64,000 bases of DNA, from positions 682,001 through 746,000 of the forward strand of contig NZ_CP018914.1 in NCBI RefSeq assembly GCF_001951015.1, given 5' to 3'. Position numbers and translations under genes: made by a program. The stretch is from Rickettsia rickettsii (GTDB taxonomy: Bacteria; Pseudomonadota; Alphaproteobacteria; Rickettsiales; Rickettsiaceae). Below are positions 8,194 to 17,171 of the stretch, piece after piece (position 1 is the stretch's first letter; every line of letters starts with the position of its first letter). Under the pieces are notes generated by a model, which was given only the letters and a program-made list of their open reading frames with translations, was not told where the DNA came from and ran no database searches.

Positions 8194-9186
8194 CTAAATT
8201 ACAAATCCGAATTGTTCTTTCACTTCATTAACCGTTTCAGAAGCTCTAATTCTTGCTTTTTCTGCTCCTTTGTGCAGTATTTTTAATAAATATCCTTTAT
8301 CATTCATTAATTCTAAATATTTATCACGTATCGGTTGTAGATTTGTAATAATAATTTCTGCCAAATCTTCTTTAAATTTTGCGAAACCTTGGTTTTGATA
8401 ATTACCGATTATTTTTTCCAAGCTTTCTTCGGATAAACTGCTATAAATATCTAATAAATTACTAATTTCCGGTCTTGTTTCTTGATCATAGCTAACAAAA
8501 CTTAAATGATCGGTTTTGGCTTTTTTTATTTTTTGATGAATAAGATCGTTATCGTCTTTTAAATTGATACGGGCAAAATCCGAAATATCAGATTTACTCA
8601 TTTTCTTTGATCCATCCCGTAAGCTCATAATTCTTGTGCCTGTTTCACTAATTAAAACCTCAGGAACTTTTAGAATTTCTTTGTTAAATTTTCTATTTAT
8701 TACCCCTGCAATATCTCTTGTTAGCTCTAAATGCTGCTTCTGATCCTCACCTACAGGCACTATATCGGCTTTATATATTAAGATATCCGCTGCCATAAGT
8801 ACCGGATAGGAAAATAACCCAAGACAAGCCTTTTCTTGATCGCTACCTGCTTTATCTTTAAATTGCGTCATGCGCTTTAACCATCCAAGCGGTGTAACGC
8901 AATTTAGTAGCCAAGCAAGTTCAGTATGCTCTTTCACCATACTTTGGGCAAAAATCGTTACTTTGTCGGGGTTAAGCCCTGCTGCTAAATAAACAGCAAG
9001 CACCTCCATAATTGAATTGTTAAGTTCTGATGGCTTAATATCAACCGTGATAGCATGCAAATCTGCTAAGAAGAAAAAACAATTATATTCTTCCTGCATT
9101 TTAACCCAGTTTTTAATTGCACCAAGATAGTTACCGAGATGTAAAGAACCGGTTGCTTGCACACCGGAAAGAACAGTTTTTTTCAT
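8194..9186 (-). CDS. trpS: Tryptophanyl-tRNA synthetase
   Basis: This is a 330-residue class Ic aminoacyl-tRNA synthetase charging tRNA-Trp. The HIGH-type motif is GSLHLGNY (residues 13-20), the KMSKS loop is at residues 195-199, and the tryptophan-pocket region VGEDQKQHLELTRDIA precedes it. Length is normal for bacteria. The ATG at 9186 is followed directly by the conserved KKTVLSGVQATG start. It is transcribed toward tRNA-Ser and diverges from plsC, with a 77-base intergenic region that probably holds both promoters. Confidence 0.97.
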   Translation of the reverse strand: MKKTVLSGVQATGSLHLGNYLGAIKNWVKMQEEYNCFFFLADLHAITVDIKPSELNNSIMEVLAVYLAAGLNPDKVTIFAQSMVKEHTELAWLLNCVTPLGWLKRMTQFKDKAGSDQEKACLGLFSYPVLMAADILIYKADIVPVGEDQKQHLELTRDIAGVINRKFNKEILKVPEVLISETGTRIMSLRDGSKKMSKSDISDFARINLKDDNDLIHQKIKKAKTDHLSFVSYDQETRPEISNLLDIYSSLSEESLEKIIGNYQNQGFAKFKEDLAEIIITNLQPIRDKYLELMNDKGYLLKILHKGAEKARIRASETVNEVKEQFGFVI

Positions 9187-9263
9187 TTAATACCTTTTTA
9201 TTTTACTCATTGTAAAATTATGTTATAAATACCATTTTTATTAATATAATTATCTTAATAATT

Positions 9264-9989
9264 ATGCTGTGGCGTTTAAGAATTTTATCATTTTACGGAT
9301 TATTATCATTATTTACATTTATTTTTTTTCTTATATGTTACATACCAGTAACATTTTTCAATGTCAACTATCAAATAAGATATAGAATTGCCATTATCTT
9401 TTCTTATGCTTTTGTGTGGCTTGCAAAAATTTGTTGCGGTTTAAAATATGAAGTAGAGGGGCTTGAGAAATTACCGAAGACTATTGCAATCGTCGTGTCT
9501 AATCACCAATCCTTTTGGGATCAAATGTTTATGCAACTGATTATTCCTAAACATTCTTGGGTATTAAAGCGTGAATTATTTAATATACCCCTGCTTGGTT
9601 GGGGACTTCGGATGGTTAAACCTATTGCAGTTGACCGTGGTACTAATAGCTCGGTTGCTCAGATTTTAAGAGAAGGTCAGGAAAAAATAAAAGAAGGATT
9701 ATGGTTAATAATATTTCCGGAATCAACTAAAGTTCCGCCTGATAGAACGGTAAAATTTAAACCAAGTGCCGTAAAGCTTGCTTCAATTACTAAAGTTCCA
9801 ATTGTGATGATAGCTCATAATGCCGGTTTATTTTGGCCTAGAGGTTTTTGGTTTAAGCAACCTGGAACTATAAAGATAAAGATTATAGGTGTAATAGAAA
9901 AAGAAGAAATAGAGCAAACAGACGTACGTATACTTAATGACAAGGTTGAGCAAATTATTAACAGTGAAAAGCAAAAATTATTAAATTAA
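9264..9989 (+). CDS. plsC: 1-acyl-sn-glycerol-3-phosphate acyltransferase
   Basis: PlsC makes phosphatidic acid from lysophosphatidic acid at the inner membrane. The catalytic HX4D motif is NHQSFWD (H81, D86), and the second substrate motif appears as FPEST (151-155) in place of the usual FPEGTR, as in several alphaproteobacterial members. Two hydrophobic segments at residues 9-33 and 40-60 anchor the N-terminus. The 241-residue length is normal. It starts 77 bases from trpS, in the opposite direction. Confidence 0.9.
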   Translation: MLWRLRILSFYGLLSLFTFIFFLICYIPVTFFNVNYQIRYRIAIIFSYAFVWLAKICCGLKYEVEGLEKLPKTIAIVVSNHQSFWDQMFMQLIIPKHSWVLKRELFNIPLLGWGLRMVKPIAVDRGTNSSVAQILREGQEKIKEGLWLIIFPESTKVPPDRTVKFKPSAVKLASITKVPIVMIAHNAGLFWPRGFWFKQPGTIKIKIIGVIEKEEIEQTDVRILNDKVEQIINSEKQKLLN

Positions 9990-10053
9990 TATTAGGTTTT
10001 AACAATAATTAGTATTATCATAAAATTACAACTTAGTTCTTGTGGAGGTATTT

Positions 10054-10494
10054 ATGGTCAGGACAACAGCATTAAAATTAATTGCGGTTATCGATAGTAA
10101 GCAAATGATGCTTTACGACGCTCAAGGAGTTAAAATTACTACTAATACACCTTTAAAATTATCTTTGGATTTAGAGGAGCATCACCACCATAGAGAAAAA
10201 AGACAAAGCCTTTACCAAAATAAATCTACACCGGCTTCGTTGTTTGAGCCGCATACTTCGCTAAAAGATATAGTACATAAAGAAGCAGCAAGGAGCGTTA
10301 TTAAACATTTAGAGAAAGTAACTACTGCTGATCAAGCTAAATATAAGGAATTGATTATTGTAGCAGAACCGCAAATGCTTGGATGTGTTAGACAAGAACT
10401 TAAAAACGGTCTAAAAAAGATGATTACTAAAGAAATTGCTAAGGATTTAGTGCAACATAGCGTAGATGCAGTGGAGCGAGCAGTATTTTCTTAG
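10054..10494 (+). CDS. Host attachment protein family (PF10116-like)
   Basis: This 146-residue protein has the layout of the family named host attachment protein: an N-terminal strand with KLIAVIDSKQMMLYDAQGVKI, a charged His-rich middle (EEHHHHREKR), then IIVAEPQMLGCVRQELKNGL and the C-terminal EIAKDLVQHSVDAVERAVF. A GGAGG seven bases upstream fixes the ATG at 10054; an in-frame GTG twelve bases earlier overlaps this ribosome site and is rejected. The family's biochemical role is poorly known (it resembles archaeal release-factor-like baeRF domains). No signal peptide is present, so secretion is not supported here. Confidence 0.6.
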   Translation: MVRTTALKLIAVIDSKQMMLYDAQGVKITTNTPLKLSLDLEEHHHHREKRQSLYQNKSTPASLFEPHTSLKDIVHKEAARSVIKHLEKVTTADQAKYKELIIVAEPQMLGCVRQELKNGLKKMITKEIAKDLVQHSVDAVERAVFS

Positions 10495-10505
10495 ATAATC
10501 TTTAT

Positions 10506-10645
10506 ATGTCATTCCCGCGAAACCGGGAATCCAGTAAAACCTATAAAAAACTTGTTTTTTTAGGTTTATTTTGTCAATAATCTGTAATTTTTATACTAGT
10601 ATTAAGGTGATCCTTTCTAGACTCCCACTTTCGCAGGAATGACAT
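10506..10645. repeat. RPE (ATGTCATTCCCGCG...GCAGGAATGACAT class)
   Basis: The ends ATGTCATTCCCGCGAAA and TTTCGCAGGAATGACAT are inverted copies of each other. CGGGAATCCAG follows the left end and TCTAGACTCCCA precedes the right end. The same class is seen at 29426, 41290, 51542 and inside ldcA and pepP. The middle contains AAACTTGTTTTTTTAGGTTT, a second short inverted pair. Confidence 0.75.
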
Positions 10646-10692
10646 AGAAGTCGTACAACAAGCTTTTTAGTCGTTTGTAATGATGATACAAA

Positions 10693-10958
10693 TTAGGTGC
10701 CTAACTTATTAAATATTTCTTTTGTATTATTTGCGATAGTTAAACCAATTTGCTTATCTGTATTCTCAAAAGTTTTTATAGTCTTTTCATTAGGAATCTT
10801 AATATGTGGTTTGAAAGGCAAACCATTTATACATTGAGTTAGAAAAATATCCTCATGGCTTCTGACATAGTCATCCCCATTTGCTTAAATATTTCTACTG
10901 CTTCAAGTTTTATATCTGCTGAAACGCGTAATCTAATATCTACTGAATATAGCTCCAT
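10693..10958 (-). pseudogene. DinJ/RelB-type antitoxin remnant
   Basis: The minus strand from ATG at 10958 reads MELYSVDIRLRVSADIKLEA, then MSEAMRIFF and a stop. One extra T breaks the frame. The next frame continues TQCINGLPFKPHIKIPNEKT to NTKEIFNKLGT and stops at 10693. The ribbon-helix-helix antitoxin layout (SVDIRLRVSADIKLEAVEIF, MSEAMRIFL) and length of about 88 residues match DinJ/RelB. No partner toxin gene is visible beside it. Confidence 0.65.
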
Positions 10959-10976
10959 TCAGTTATTATTATCCGC

Positions 10977-11081
10977 TATAGTCAAATGATTTGAATTCAC
11001 TTACATAGTCTCTCGTCGCTTTCCGATTATTATAGGCTGCGCTTCTCGCTCTTTGTAATTACATCCAACTGATTTGACCAC
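10977..11081. repeat. RPE1-like element
   Basis: The element starts ATAGTCAAATGATTTGAATTC, has CTCGTCGCTTTCCGATTATTATAGGCTGCGCTTC in pieces matching the RPE1 core (CTCGTCG, TTATAGGC, GCTTCTCGCTC), and ends ATCCAACTGATTTGACCA. It lies just upstream of the DinJ remnant and ahead of the hydrolase at 11200. Confidence 0.65.
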
Positions 11082-11199
11082 AATTTTAGTATATATGGCG
11101 GCATGCGTCAATACACTCATATTTTAATTCAGAATAGTTGCACTAATAAGAAAAAGTGGTAAAATATCATATCGAACAAATTAAATATTATGAATAATT

Positions 11200-11919
11200 A
11201 TGCCACAAATTTATTTTAACGGTCCGGAAGGACGAATTGAAGGAAGATATGTAAAAGCTACCGCGCCTAACGCCCCTATTGCATTAGTTCTTCATCCTCA
11301 TCCTTTATATGAGGGTAATATGAATAATAAAGTAGTTTATAATGCCTATAAGATTTTAGCAGATAACGGTTATACAGTCTTACGTATTAATTTTAGAGGA
11401 GTAGGGGGATCACAAGGTAAATTTGATAACGGAGTCGGTGAAGTGGTTGATGCGGGGGCAGCTCTCGACTGGTTACAGCAGAATAACCCAAATGCTCAGT
11501 CTAATCTGATATTAGGATTTTCTTTCGGAGCATGGATAGCTATGCAACTTGTAATGCGACGTCCGGAAATAAATCATTTTATTGCTATTTCACCGCCGGT
11601 TAATACAATTCATAAATATGACTTCTCATTCCTCTCACCTTGTCCTATTCCAGGATTTATATTACAGGGAGATAATGATAGTATAGTATCGGCAGATGAT
11701 GTAAAAGACCTAGCAAATAGATTATCTAAGCAACAATCCCATATTAAAGTTGATTATAAAATTATCAATGGAGCTGACCATTTCTTTCGTTATAAAACTG
11801 AAGAATTTTCTAAAGCAATAAATGCCTATTTAATAACAATTCAATCTAATTATCATCACCATAGTAATAATGTAAATGAAGAAATTAGTAAGCACCCAAA
11901 GAAATTATTTTTATATTAG
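11200..11919 (+). CDS. Alpha/beta hydrolase, 239 aa
   Basis: The fold signature is clear: LVLHPHPLYEGNMNNKVV (about 29-46, oxyanion-forming region), LRINFRGVGGSQG (61-73), the nucleophile elbow GFSFGA with S108, GFILQGDNDSIVS with an acidic residue near D158-D160, and GADHFF with H194. This is the family of small cytosolic alpha/beta hydrolases common in alphaproteobacteria, with unknown substrates. The C-terminal 25 residues (QSNYHHHSNNVNEE...) are low complexity. The ATG follows a noisy non-coding tract of RPE remnants. Confidence 0.85.
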   Translation: MPQIYFNGPEGRIEGRYVKATAPNAPIALVLHPHPLYEGNMNNKVVYNAYKILADNGYTVLRINFRGVGGSQGKFDNGVGEVVDAGAALDWLQQNNPNAQSNLILGFSFGAWIAMQLVMRRPEINHFIAISPPVNTIHKYDFSFLSPCPIPGFILQGDNDSIVSADDVKDLANRLSKQQSHIKVDYKIINGADHFFRYKTEEFSKAINAYLITIQSNYHHHSNNVNEEISKHPKKLFLY

Positions 11920-11944
11920 TTTTTGTTGTGTGGTTCGGCTTATC

Positions 11945-12087
11945 CGTCATTGCAAGCAGGCGTTGTTGCAGGTACCCAAGTCGTCATGGCGAGGAAATTG
12001 CGTAGCAATTGACGAAGCAATCCAGTAAAAATTCTGATTTACAGAATTTTTTTATCACCACGTAGCCTACGGCTGCTTGCAATGACG
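11945..12087. repeat. RPE (CGTCATTGC...CAATGACG class)
   Basis: The element runs from CGTCATTGCAAGCAG to CTGCTTGCAATGACG. It contains GCGTAGCAATTGACGAAGC, AATCCAGTAAAAATTCTG and GATTTACAGAATTTTTTT, all also found at 24812 and 62941. The left third holds an inserted tract (GTTGTTGCAGGTACCCAAG). It separates the hydrolase from hemY. Confidence 0.75.
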
Positions 12088-12148
12088 ACTCGGTATCCAC
12101 GCAACAATATCTCGTGGGAATAACATAAAAGAATCCATATCACAACAT

Positions 12149-13153
12149 CTACAATTCTAAATAAGCTTCTATTGCTAAAATTAATATTTCATCTTTTTTA
12201 GCATCTAACTCTTGAGTTAATTCTTCATAAATTTGCCTATCTGATAGAGAAGTGAATTTTTTAAATAGCTGCACTAATTTTAAAGAAGGGATAATACGAA
12301 AAGCATCTTTTAATATTTTGATCTTTTTATTAACATTAAGCTTATTATTTAAATTAAAGTAAAATTCTAGTAATTCGTCGTTATAAAAATTTAAATCTAC
12401 AGCCGTTGCCAAATAATCTATAGCATTAGCCGTATTATTACTTTCTATTTCTTGCTTCACTGCTAATAAATAATACTCAGCAATTTCCGGCATAGACTCA
12501 TGTTTATGAAATTTTGCGAGCTTATTCGTTATAAAAATAAATTTTGTCCATAGAGAAAGTCTAGCATAACAACGCATTAAAGTAATTAAATTGTCAATAT
12601 CAAGTTCATTGAAATTATAAGCCTTGGTTGCGTAATTTTCTGCTTTCTCATAAAAAGATTTATCATAATAAAGTTTTGCTAGATTTTTGCTACCGTAAAA
12701 AACAAATTCTTTAGATGTAATAAGTTTTTGAAAATAGGAAATTTTTCTATCTACATCCTCTTCAGTTACGGCTAAGATTAAATTATGGAATTCTTGTGAA
12801 TCTTTTAGATCCTCAGAAGATAAATTTTTGCGAGCAATAGAAGCAGATTTAGCTTTATTATTCATAATATATTCGGCAAAAGCTAAAATTAAAGCATATC
12901 TACCATGATTAATTTTTCGTTTACTAAAAATATTATGTATTTTAGATGGTAAATCGATAATTAATATTAGAAATCTAATGACAATAAAACAAGAAATTAG
13001 TAATAAAAGACCTAAAATAAGACTAAAGAACAAGTTAGTCTCTATATTATAATCATATAAACTAATAAAAACTTTTGAATCAAAGCTCTCTATAAAAGTA
13101 AATCCGAAATAAAGCAGTAAAAAAGTAGCACATATTAATAATAACCTAAACAT
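12149..13153 (-). CDS. hemY: HemY-like membrane protein with TPR repeats
   Basis: The protein has two N-terminal transmembrane helices (about residues 1-21 and 42-68) followed by HGRYALILAFAEYIMNN and helical TPR-like pairs (LAKLYYDKSFYEKAENYATK, ATAVDLNFYNDELLEF). That is the layout of the proteobacterial HemY N-terminal family, encoded beside hemC/hemD. It is 334 residues, shorter than the usual 400 or more. Despite the name this is not the Gram-positive protoporphyrinogen oxidase. The ATG overlaps the preceding gene's stop by eight bases, indicating translational coupling. Confidence 0.75.
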   Translation of the reverse strand: MFRLLLICATFLLLYFGFTFIESFDSKVFISLYDYNIETNLFFSLILGLLLLISCFIVIRFLILIIDLPSKIHNIFSKRKINHGRYALILAFAEYIMNNKAKSASIARKNLSSEDLKDSQEFHNLILAVTEEDVDRKISYFQKLITSKEFVFYGSKNLAKLYYDKSFYEKAENYATKAYNFNELDIDNLITLMRCYARLSLWTKFIFITNKLAKFHKHESMPEIAEYYLLAVKQEIESNNTANAIDYLATAVDLNFYNDELLEFYFNLNNKLNVNKKIKILKDAFRIIPSLKLVQLFKKFTSLSDRQIYEELTQELDAKKDEILILAIEAYLEL

Positions 13154-13901
13154 CTTTATTTACAAACTCCTGCATAAATTTTTCTGAATAAAGACAATCG
13201 ATTAGATAGTTTAAGTTCTCTAAAATTAGAGGTTTATCTTGTTCTTTTATCATCATAGCAGAAGGTTTTTTTTCAATTTTGATAAACTTCGCCAGCCACT
13301 TATGGTTGGTAGGAAAAATTACTTCCGTACTACTTGATTTAGAAAAAAGATAATTATTATATGCTTCTAAGTTATTTAAAATATTCCTTATATCTTGAGG
13401 CAGCAGACGGGACTTTACTATTCTTAGTTCTTTACTATAATCCTTATCTTGCATGAAATTATATACTAATAGATTTACATTTAATAAGTAATTAATATAG
13501 TCAAGTGATACCCATACGCCTACCTCATCACTCGTCGCTCTCCTATTAGTTATAGGCTTCTTCGCTCCTTGTTCCTTGTATCCGAATGAAGCTGAATTGA
13601 CTACAGTTTCTAATTTTGGTTCTACTAAATTAGTCGGTGCTTCAGGAAACTTTAAAGAACTTACGTAATTTAAAAGCGACTTGGTAGATAATAGAGGAGC
13701 TGCTTCCTTTTCTTCCAGGGTAGTATTTTCTTTATTTTCTACTGCTTGATCAGGAATTTGGCTTAAATCCTTATTTTCACTTTTAAAAAGTTTTAAAATA
13801 TCGGATCTATTATGATAAAGAGTAAAAGAAGATAAGACAAATATTACTATTGCTATAAAAAAGATGTTTTTGCTTTTAAATAAACTATCGAATTTGTGCA
13901 T
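13146..13901 (-). CDS. Membrane-anchored protein at the hemD-hemY (Mic60/mitofilin) locus, with RPE1 insertion
   Basis: There is one transmembrane helix at about residues 13-29 (IFFIAIVIFVLSSFTLY) with a short basic cytosolic tail. A charged linker follows, then the RPE1-encoded segment (FGYKEQGAKKP, RRATSDEVGVW; about residues 100-134), then a helical C-terminus (LPQDIRNILNNLEAYNNYLF). In alphaproteobacteria the position between hemD and hemY is often occupied by a Mic60/mitofilin-type protein with this topology. Here the gene is only 251 residues with the coiled coil reduced, so I treat Mic60 as a hypothesis. It overlaps hemY by 8 bases and hemD by about 17 bases. Confidence 0.6.
   Translation of the reverse strand: MHKFDSLFKSKNIFFIAIVIFVLSSFTLYHNRSDILKLFKSENKDLSQIPDQAVENKENTTLEEKEAAPLLSTKSLLNYVSSLKFPEAPTNLVEPKLETVVNSASFGYKEQGAKKPITNRRATSDEVGVWVSLDYINYLLNVNLLVYNFMQDKDYSKELRIVKSRLLPQDIRNILNNLEAYNNYLFSKSSSTEVIFPTNHKWLAKFIKIEKKPSAMMIKEQDKPLILENLNYLIDCLYSEKFMQEFVNKDV
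13498..13605. repeat. RPE1 inserted in the coding sequence of the hemD-hemY gene
   Basis: The plus strand reads AGTCAAGTGATACCCATACG, has CTCGTCGCTCTCCTATTAG and TATAGGCTTCTTCGCTCC, and ends GCTGAATTGACTACAG. In the host gene frame it encodes NSASFGYKEQGAKKP and RRATSDEVGVWVSLDY, the known RPE1 peptide. It keeps the reading frame open, adding about 36 residues. Confidence 0.8.
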
Positions 13902-14559
13902 TTTCAGATAATAACTTGATTATATCGTTAAGGTTTTGATCATCACAATAAACCACATTTTTTATAAAAGGTCTAACTATATTTGCAACTTTCAAACTTA
14001 TGGCTACAACTAAACTATCTTGTAAGTACTCTAGTAAATTATTTTGTAGTAATAATTTTACTAAAGTCCTAGCACTATTTTGAGAATAAAGTAATATAAA
14101 ATCAATATTATTTTTAAATGCTTTTATAATAGATACGGGCAGCTCATTCAAATATTCTACATTATAAATGATATGTCTAGCTATTTTGCTAGGTAAATCT
14201 TTAGTAATTTCATTTGAAGATAAATATATAGTCTGCTCATATAAATCAGGAGGAAAATGCTTAATCAAATCTTCCACGTTTTTAGCAGTATACATTACTT
14301 TCTTGCCTAATAATCGTTTTGACTTACTACCTACTACCCAAATATCTTGTTTTAAGTTATGACCGGTTAAGATACTTGCTGCATATTTACTAGTTATTAT
14401 TATATTTGAGTAATTATCTAAAATAGCGATATTAAAATCTAGAGTTTTATATTTAATTAAAGGACAATGAATATCACGTAAATCTAAATTATATTTACTT
14501 ATTTCCTTTATAGTTTCATTATTTTCTTCAATATGTCTAGTTAATAAAACCGATTTCAT
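13885..14559 (-). CDS. hemD: Uroporphyrinogen-III synthase
   Basis: This is the HEM4 cyclase that turns hydroxymethylbilane into uroporphyrinogen III. It is a divergent family recognised by layout: the first Rossmann domain starting MKSVLLTRHIEENNETI, NIIITSKYAASIL (about 60-72), WVVGSKSKRLL, then YLNELPVSIIKAF and FILLYSQNSARTLVKLL (about 158-174), then LVVAISLKVANIV. I start it at the Met at 14559 (MKSVLLTRH); an upstream Met would add ten residues overlapping the LysE gene. About 225 residues is normal. Its partner hemC lies far away at 47069. Confidence 0.75.
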   Translation of the reverse strand: MKSVLLTRHIEENNETIKEISKYNLDLRDIHCPLIKYKTLDFNIAILDNYSNIIITSKYAASILTGHNLKQDIWVVGSKSKRLLGKKVMYTAKNVEDLIKHFPPDLYEQTIYLSSNEITKDLPSKIARHIIYNVEYLNELPVSIIKAFKNNIDFILLYSQNSARTLVKLLLQNNLLEYLQDSLVVAISLKVANIVRPFIKNVVYCDDQNLNDIIKLLSENAQIR

Positions 14560-15178
14560 ACAATATTTGTACTCCAATATAAAAAGCAACGGCCCAAATA
14601 ATAATAGCAGCTATTTTATTAATTATAGTGAAAATCGTACTACTTTTATTTAGCTTTCTAATATTATAACCTGCAACTGCTAAAGAAAAAAACCATATCC
14701 AAGATATAAGTATGCAAGTTAAGGTAAATATAATTTTTGCAATACCGCTATACTTTAAAGCACTAATACCTATTACTATAATCGTATCCATAATTGCATG
14801 CGGATTTAATATTGACACCGATATAGCAAATAAAATTTGTTTTTGAGCTGAAAAAGCCCCGGAATTCATTGTAAGATCAATAGGCGGCTGATTCCAAGTA
14901 TTATATCCCATATAAATTAAGAAAATAAATCCAACAATAAATATAGATAATTTTAACCAAGAAATTTCAAGAATTAACAAAGATATCCCAAGAACTGCCA
15001 TACATATAAGCATAGTATCACATATTGAGGCTGCAATTATGCTAGGTAAAGCCTTGCTAAACTTTGGCTGTGTTGCTCCTTGATTGAATATAAAAATATT
15101 CTGTACTCCGAGCGGCACTATTAAACCGAGAGCTAAAACGATGCCATGTAAAAAAGCACTTAATATATCATTATTCAT
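14537..15178 (-). CDS. LysE-family amino-acid exporter
   Basis: The 213-residue protein has six predicted transmembrane segments and the LysE/ArgO hallmark at the start: FLHGIVLALGLIVPLGVQNIFIFNQG (about 9-34), where LGLIVPLGVQN is the family motif. Further marks are GYNTWNQPPIDL and ISVLNPHAIMDTIIVIG (about 116-134), the conserved NPH motif. It probably exports basic amino acids (Lys/Arg) and perhaps also some toxic analogues. Its 3' end overlaps the start of hemD slightly. A decayed copy lies just upstream. Confidence 0.85.
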   Translation of the reverse strand: MNNDILSAFLHGIVLALGLIVPLGVQNIFIFNQGATQPKFSKALPSIIAASICDTMLICMAVLGISLLILEISWLKLSIFIVGFIFLIYMGYNTWNQPPIDLTMNSGAFSAQKQILFAISVSILNPHAIMDTIIVIGISALKYSGIAKIIFTLTCILISWIWFFSLAVAGYNIRKLNKSSTIFTIINKIAAIIIWAVAFYIGVQILYEIGFIN

Positions 15179-15762
15179 TTAAATAGCCATTTTATATACT
15201 AGAGCTATGCTCCAAATTGTTACTGCTCCCATTTTATTAATTATTTTTAATATTATAGCATTTTTATTTAATTTTCTAATATTATAACCAATTATTGCCA
15301 ATGATAAAAACTATATACAAATAAACATGTAAATAATTTTAATGTCATTTCCTTGATATTTGTAAAAACCAATATTTAATATACTCATTATATATGGGTT
15401 TAATATAGATAATATTGATATCACAATATAGAAACTAAACTTTGTTTCTACATAGAAATAGGCTAAGGTTCTATTGTTAAATTAAAATATGATTGATGCC
15501 AAGTATTATATTCCATACAGATTAGCAAAATAAATCCAATTATGAAAAGAGGTATTGTTATATCAAATCATAAAAATAAAGAAGAAATCATGATTGAAAA
15601 CGATTATATGTATAAGTATATTATAACATAAGCAACAATTACACTAGGTAGAGCTTTTTTGAAGCTACGATATTTTGCACTGTGATTTAATATAAAAACA
15701 CTTGGTATAATGGAAGAAATAGCAAAATACGGTATTAAAAATATTATACTTAATATATTCAT
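15179..15762 (-). pseudogene. Tandem decayed LysE copy
   Basis: The interval directly upstream of the intact LysE gene repeats it in degraded form on the minus strand. Its 3' part (ATTGTTACTGCTCCCATTTTA, TTTAATTTTCTAATATTATAACC) matches the intact gene's 3' end, where GCAATTGC-type codons and the TATAACCTGCAACTGC tract lie. The GCTTCGATATTTTGCACTGTG tract corresponds to the start. Several frameshifts and stops are present. It ends with ATTCATTCATTATTG around 15760, near where ampG begins. A tandem duplication followed by loss of one copy is the simplest reading. Confidence 0.7.
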
Positions 15763-15765
15763 TCA

Positions 15766-17019
15766 TTATTGTAATTTAGTTTTTATTTTTAATAAAATTA
15801 ATAGAGACGGAATAGTTATAATAGTAGTAAATAAAAAGAAATTTTGCCAACCGAAATTTACTACAATATAGCCTGAAATTATAGGAAAAATTGAGCGCGA
15901 AATCCCCATCATCGATGAAAGAAAAGAATATTGAGTAGCTCGAAATTGACCTTGACAGAGTGCAGAAATAAAAGCGATATAAGCAGTCATTGTCATACCG
16001 CCGGTAATACTTGCTATTCCTATCGTAATAAATAATAATAAAGAATTTTTACCGTTTATTTCAAGAAAAATAAATAAAATATGTCCTAAAGCATGAATAA
16101 TACCAAATAAAAATATACTATTTAATATATTTTTATGTTTCATAATAACCCCGCCGACAAGTCCACCGATTATAGCTCCTACAACTCCACAAAACTTTCC
16201 AACGCTTGCTATTTCAAAAGCATCATACTCAAGATGAAGCAAAAACGGATTAATCATAACATTAATTAAGTTATCCGGTAACCTATATAATACTAGGAAA
16301 ATTAATATAAGAATAATGAAATAAACAGAACCTATAGGTTTTAACGCATTATATATAAAATTTATTATGTTTTTTTTATTTTGATTATTTTTTATATCAT
16401 TCTTGATTATCTGTATATGTATGTTCTCGTTTAAATAACAATACTTAATTCCTACAATCAATAAAATTAAATAAATAAATACTAAACCGGCAAAGATTTT
16501 ATATATTTCATTAAATGTTAAATAAATAGATAAATAAATAGCTCCAGAACCGGCTAAAAGCATACCGACCCGATAACCGAATATATATATTCCTGAAGTA
16601 AACCCAAGCGATTCTTTAGGTACTATTTCCGTTCTTAAAGCACTTAATATAGTATCTTGTGCAGCACTAAAAAAAGAAATAATTAAAGCTGTGAAAGCAA
16701 ATAATAATAGATTAGTACTAGGATCTAGAAAGCTGAAAATATATATAAGAAATATCAATGCACTACTAGTTAAGCAAATCCAAGATAATCTATGACCGAA
16801 TATTTTGTTTAAATATTTAATTTGCACTGAATCAAAAATCGGTGCTAACAAGAAATTAATAGAGTAGGGAAGCGTTATGAATGATAATATACCGATTGTT
16901 TGCAGTGCTATATCTTCTTTAGCAAGCCAATAATTTAAAGTATTACCGGTCATCATTAGATTAAAACCGCTAATAAGCCCAAACAACCAAATAATACATA
17001 AACGAGAGTTATTTAACAT
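15766..17019 (-). CDS. AmpG-family MFS transporter
   Basis: The protein has about 12 transmembrane helices and AmpG family features: GFNLMMTGNTLNYWLAKEDI near the start, LPYSINFLLAPIFDS (about 50-64), then SAAQDTILSALRTEIVP and GFTSGIYIFGYRVGMLLAGS. AmpG imports muropeptides in enterobacteria; Rickettsia carry several diverged AmpG paralogues whose substrates are not settled. I start at 17019 (MLNNSRLC) because the longer open frame runs into a repeated element. The end is 3 bases from the LysE remnant. Confidence 0.85.
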   Translation of the reverse strand: MLNNSRLCIIWLFGLISGFNLMMTGNTLNYWLAKEDIALQTIGILSFITLPYSINFLLAPIFDSVQIKYLNKIFGHRLSWICLTSSALIFLIYIFSFLDPSTNLLLFAFTALIISFFSAAQDTILSALRTEIVPKESLGFTSGIYIFGYRVGMLLAGSGAIYLSIYLTFNEIYKIFAGLVFIYLILLIVGIKYCYLNENIHIQIIKNDIKNNQNKKNIINFIYNALKPIGSVYFIILILIFLVLYRLPDNLINVMINPFLLHLEYDAFEIASVGKFCGVVGAIIGGLVGGVIMKHKNILNSIFLFGIIHALGHILFIFLEINGKNSLLLFITIGIASITGGMTMTAYIAFISALCQGQFRATQYSFLSSMMGISRSIFPIISGYIVVNFGWQNFFLFTTIITIPSLLILLKIKTKLQ

Positions 17020-17060
17020 GAATTTATATACTTCGAGTAAATGAAAAATTGATAGACGAA

Positions 17061-17171
17061 GATCAACTTCAACAAGAGCAAGGAGTCTATAAGGCAAAGA
17101 GCGGAGCGTATACTTAATACGTGAGCACCGCAGAGCTTATGAAACAACATAGCCAATTTTTGAAGTTGATC
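17061..17171. repeat. Palindromic repeat GATCAACTTCAA...TTGAAGTTGATC
   Basis: The 111-base element has perfect 12-base inverted ends (GATCAACTTCAA and TTGAAGTTGATC), with AACAAGAGCAAGGAGTCTAT after the left end and CATAGCCAATTTT before the right. It lies directly upstream of the ampG start and would lengthen that frame artificially. No further copy is seen in this window. Confidence 0.6.
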
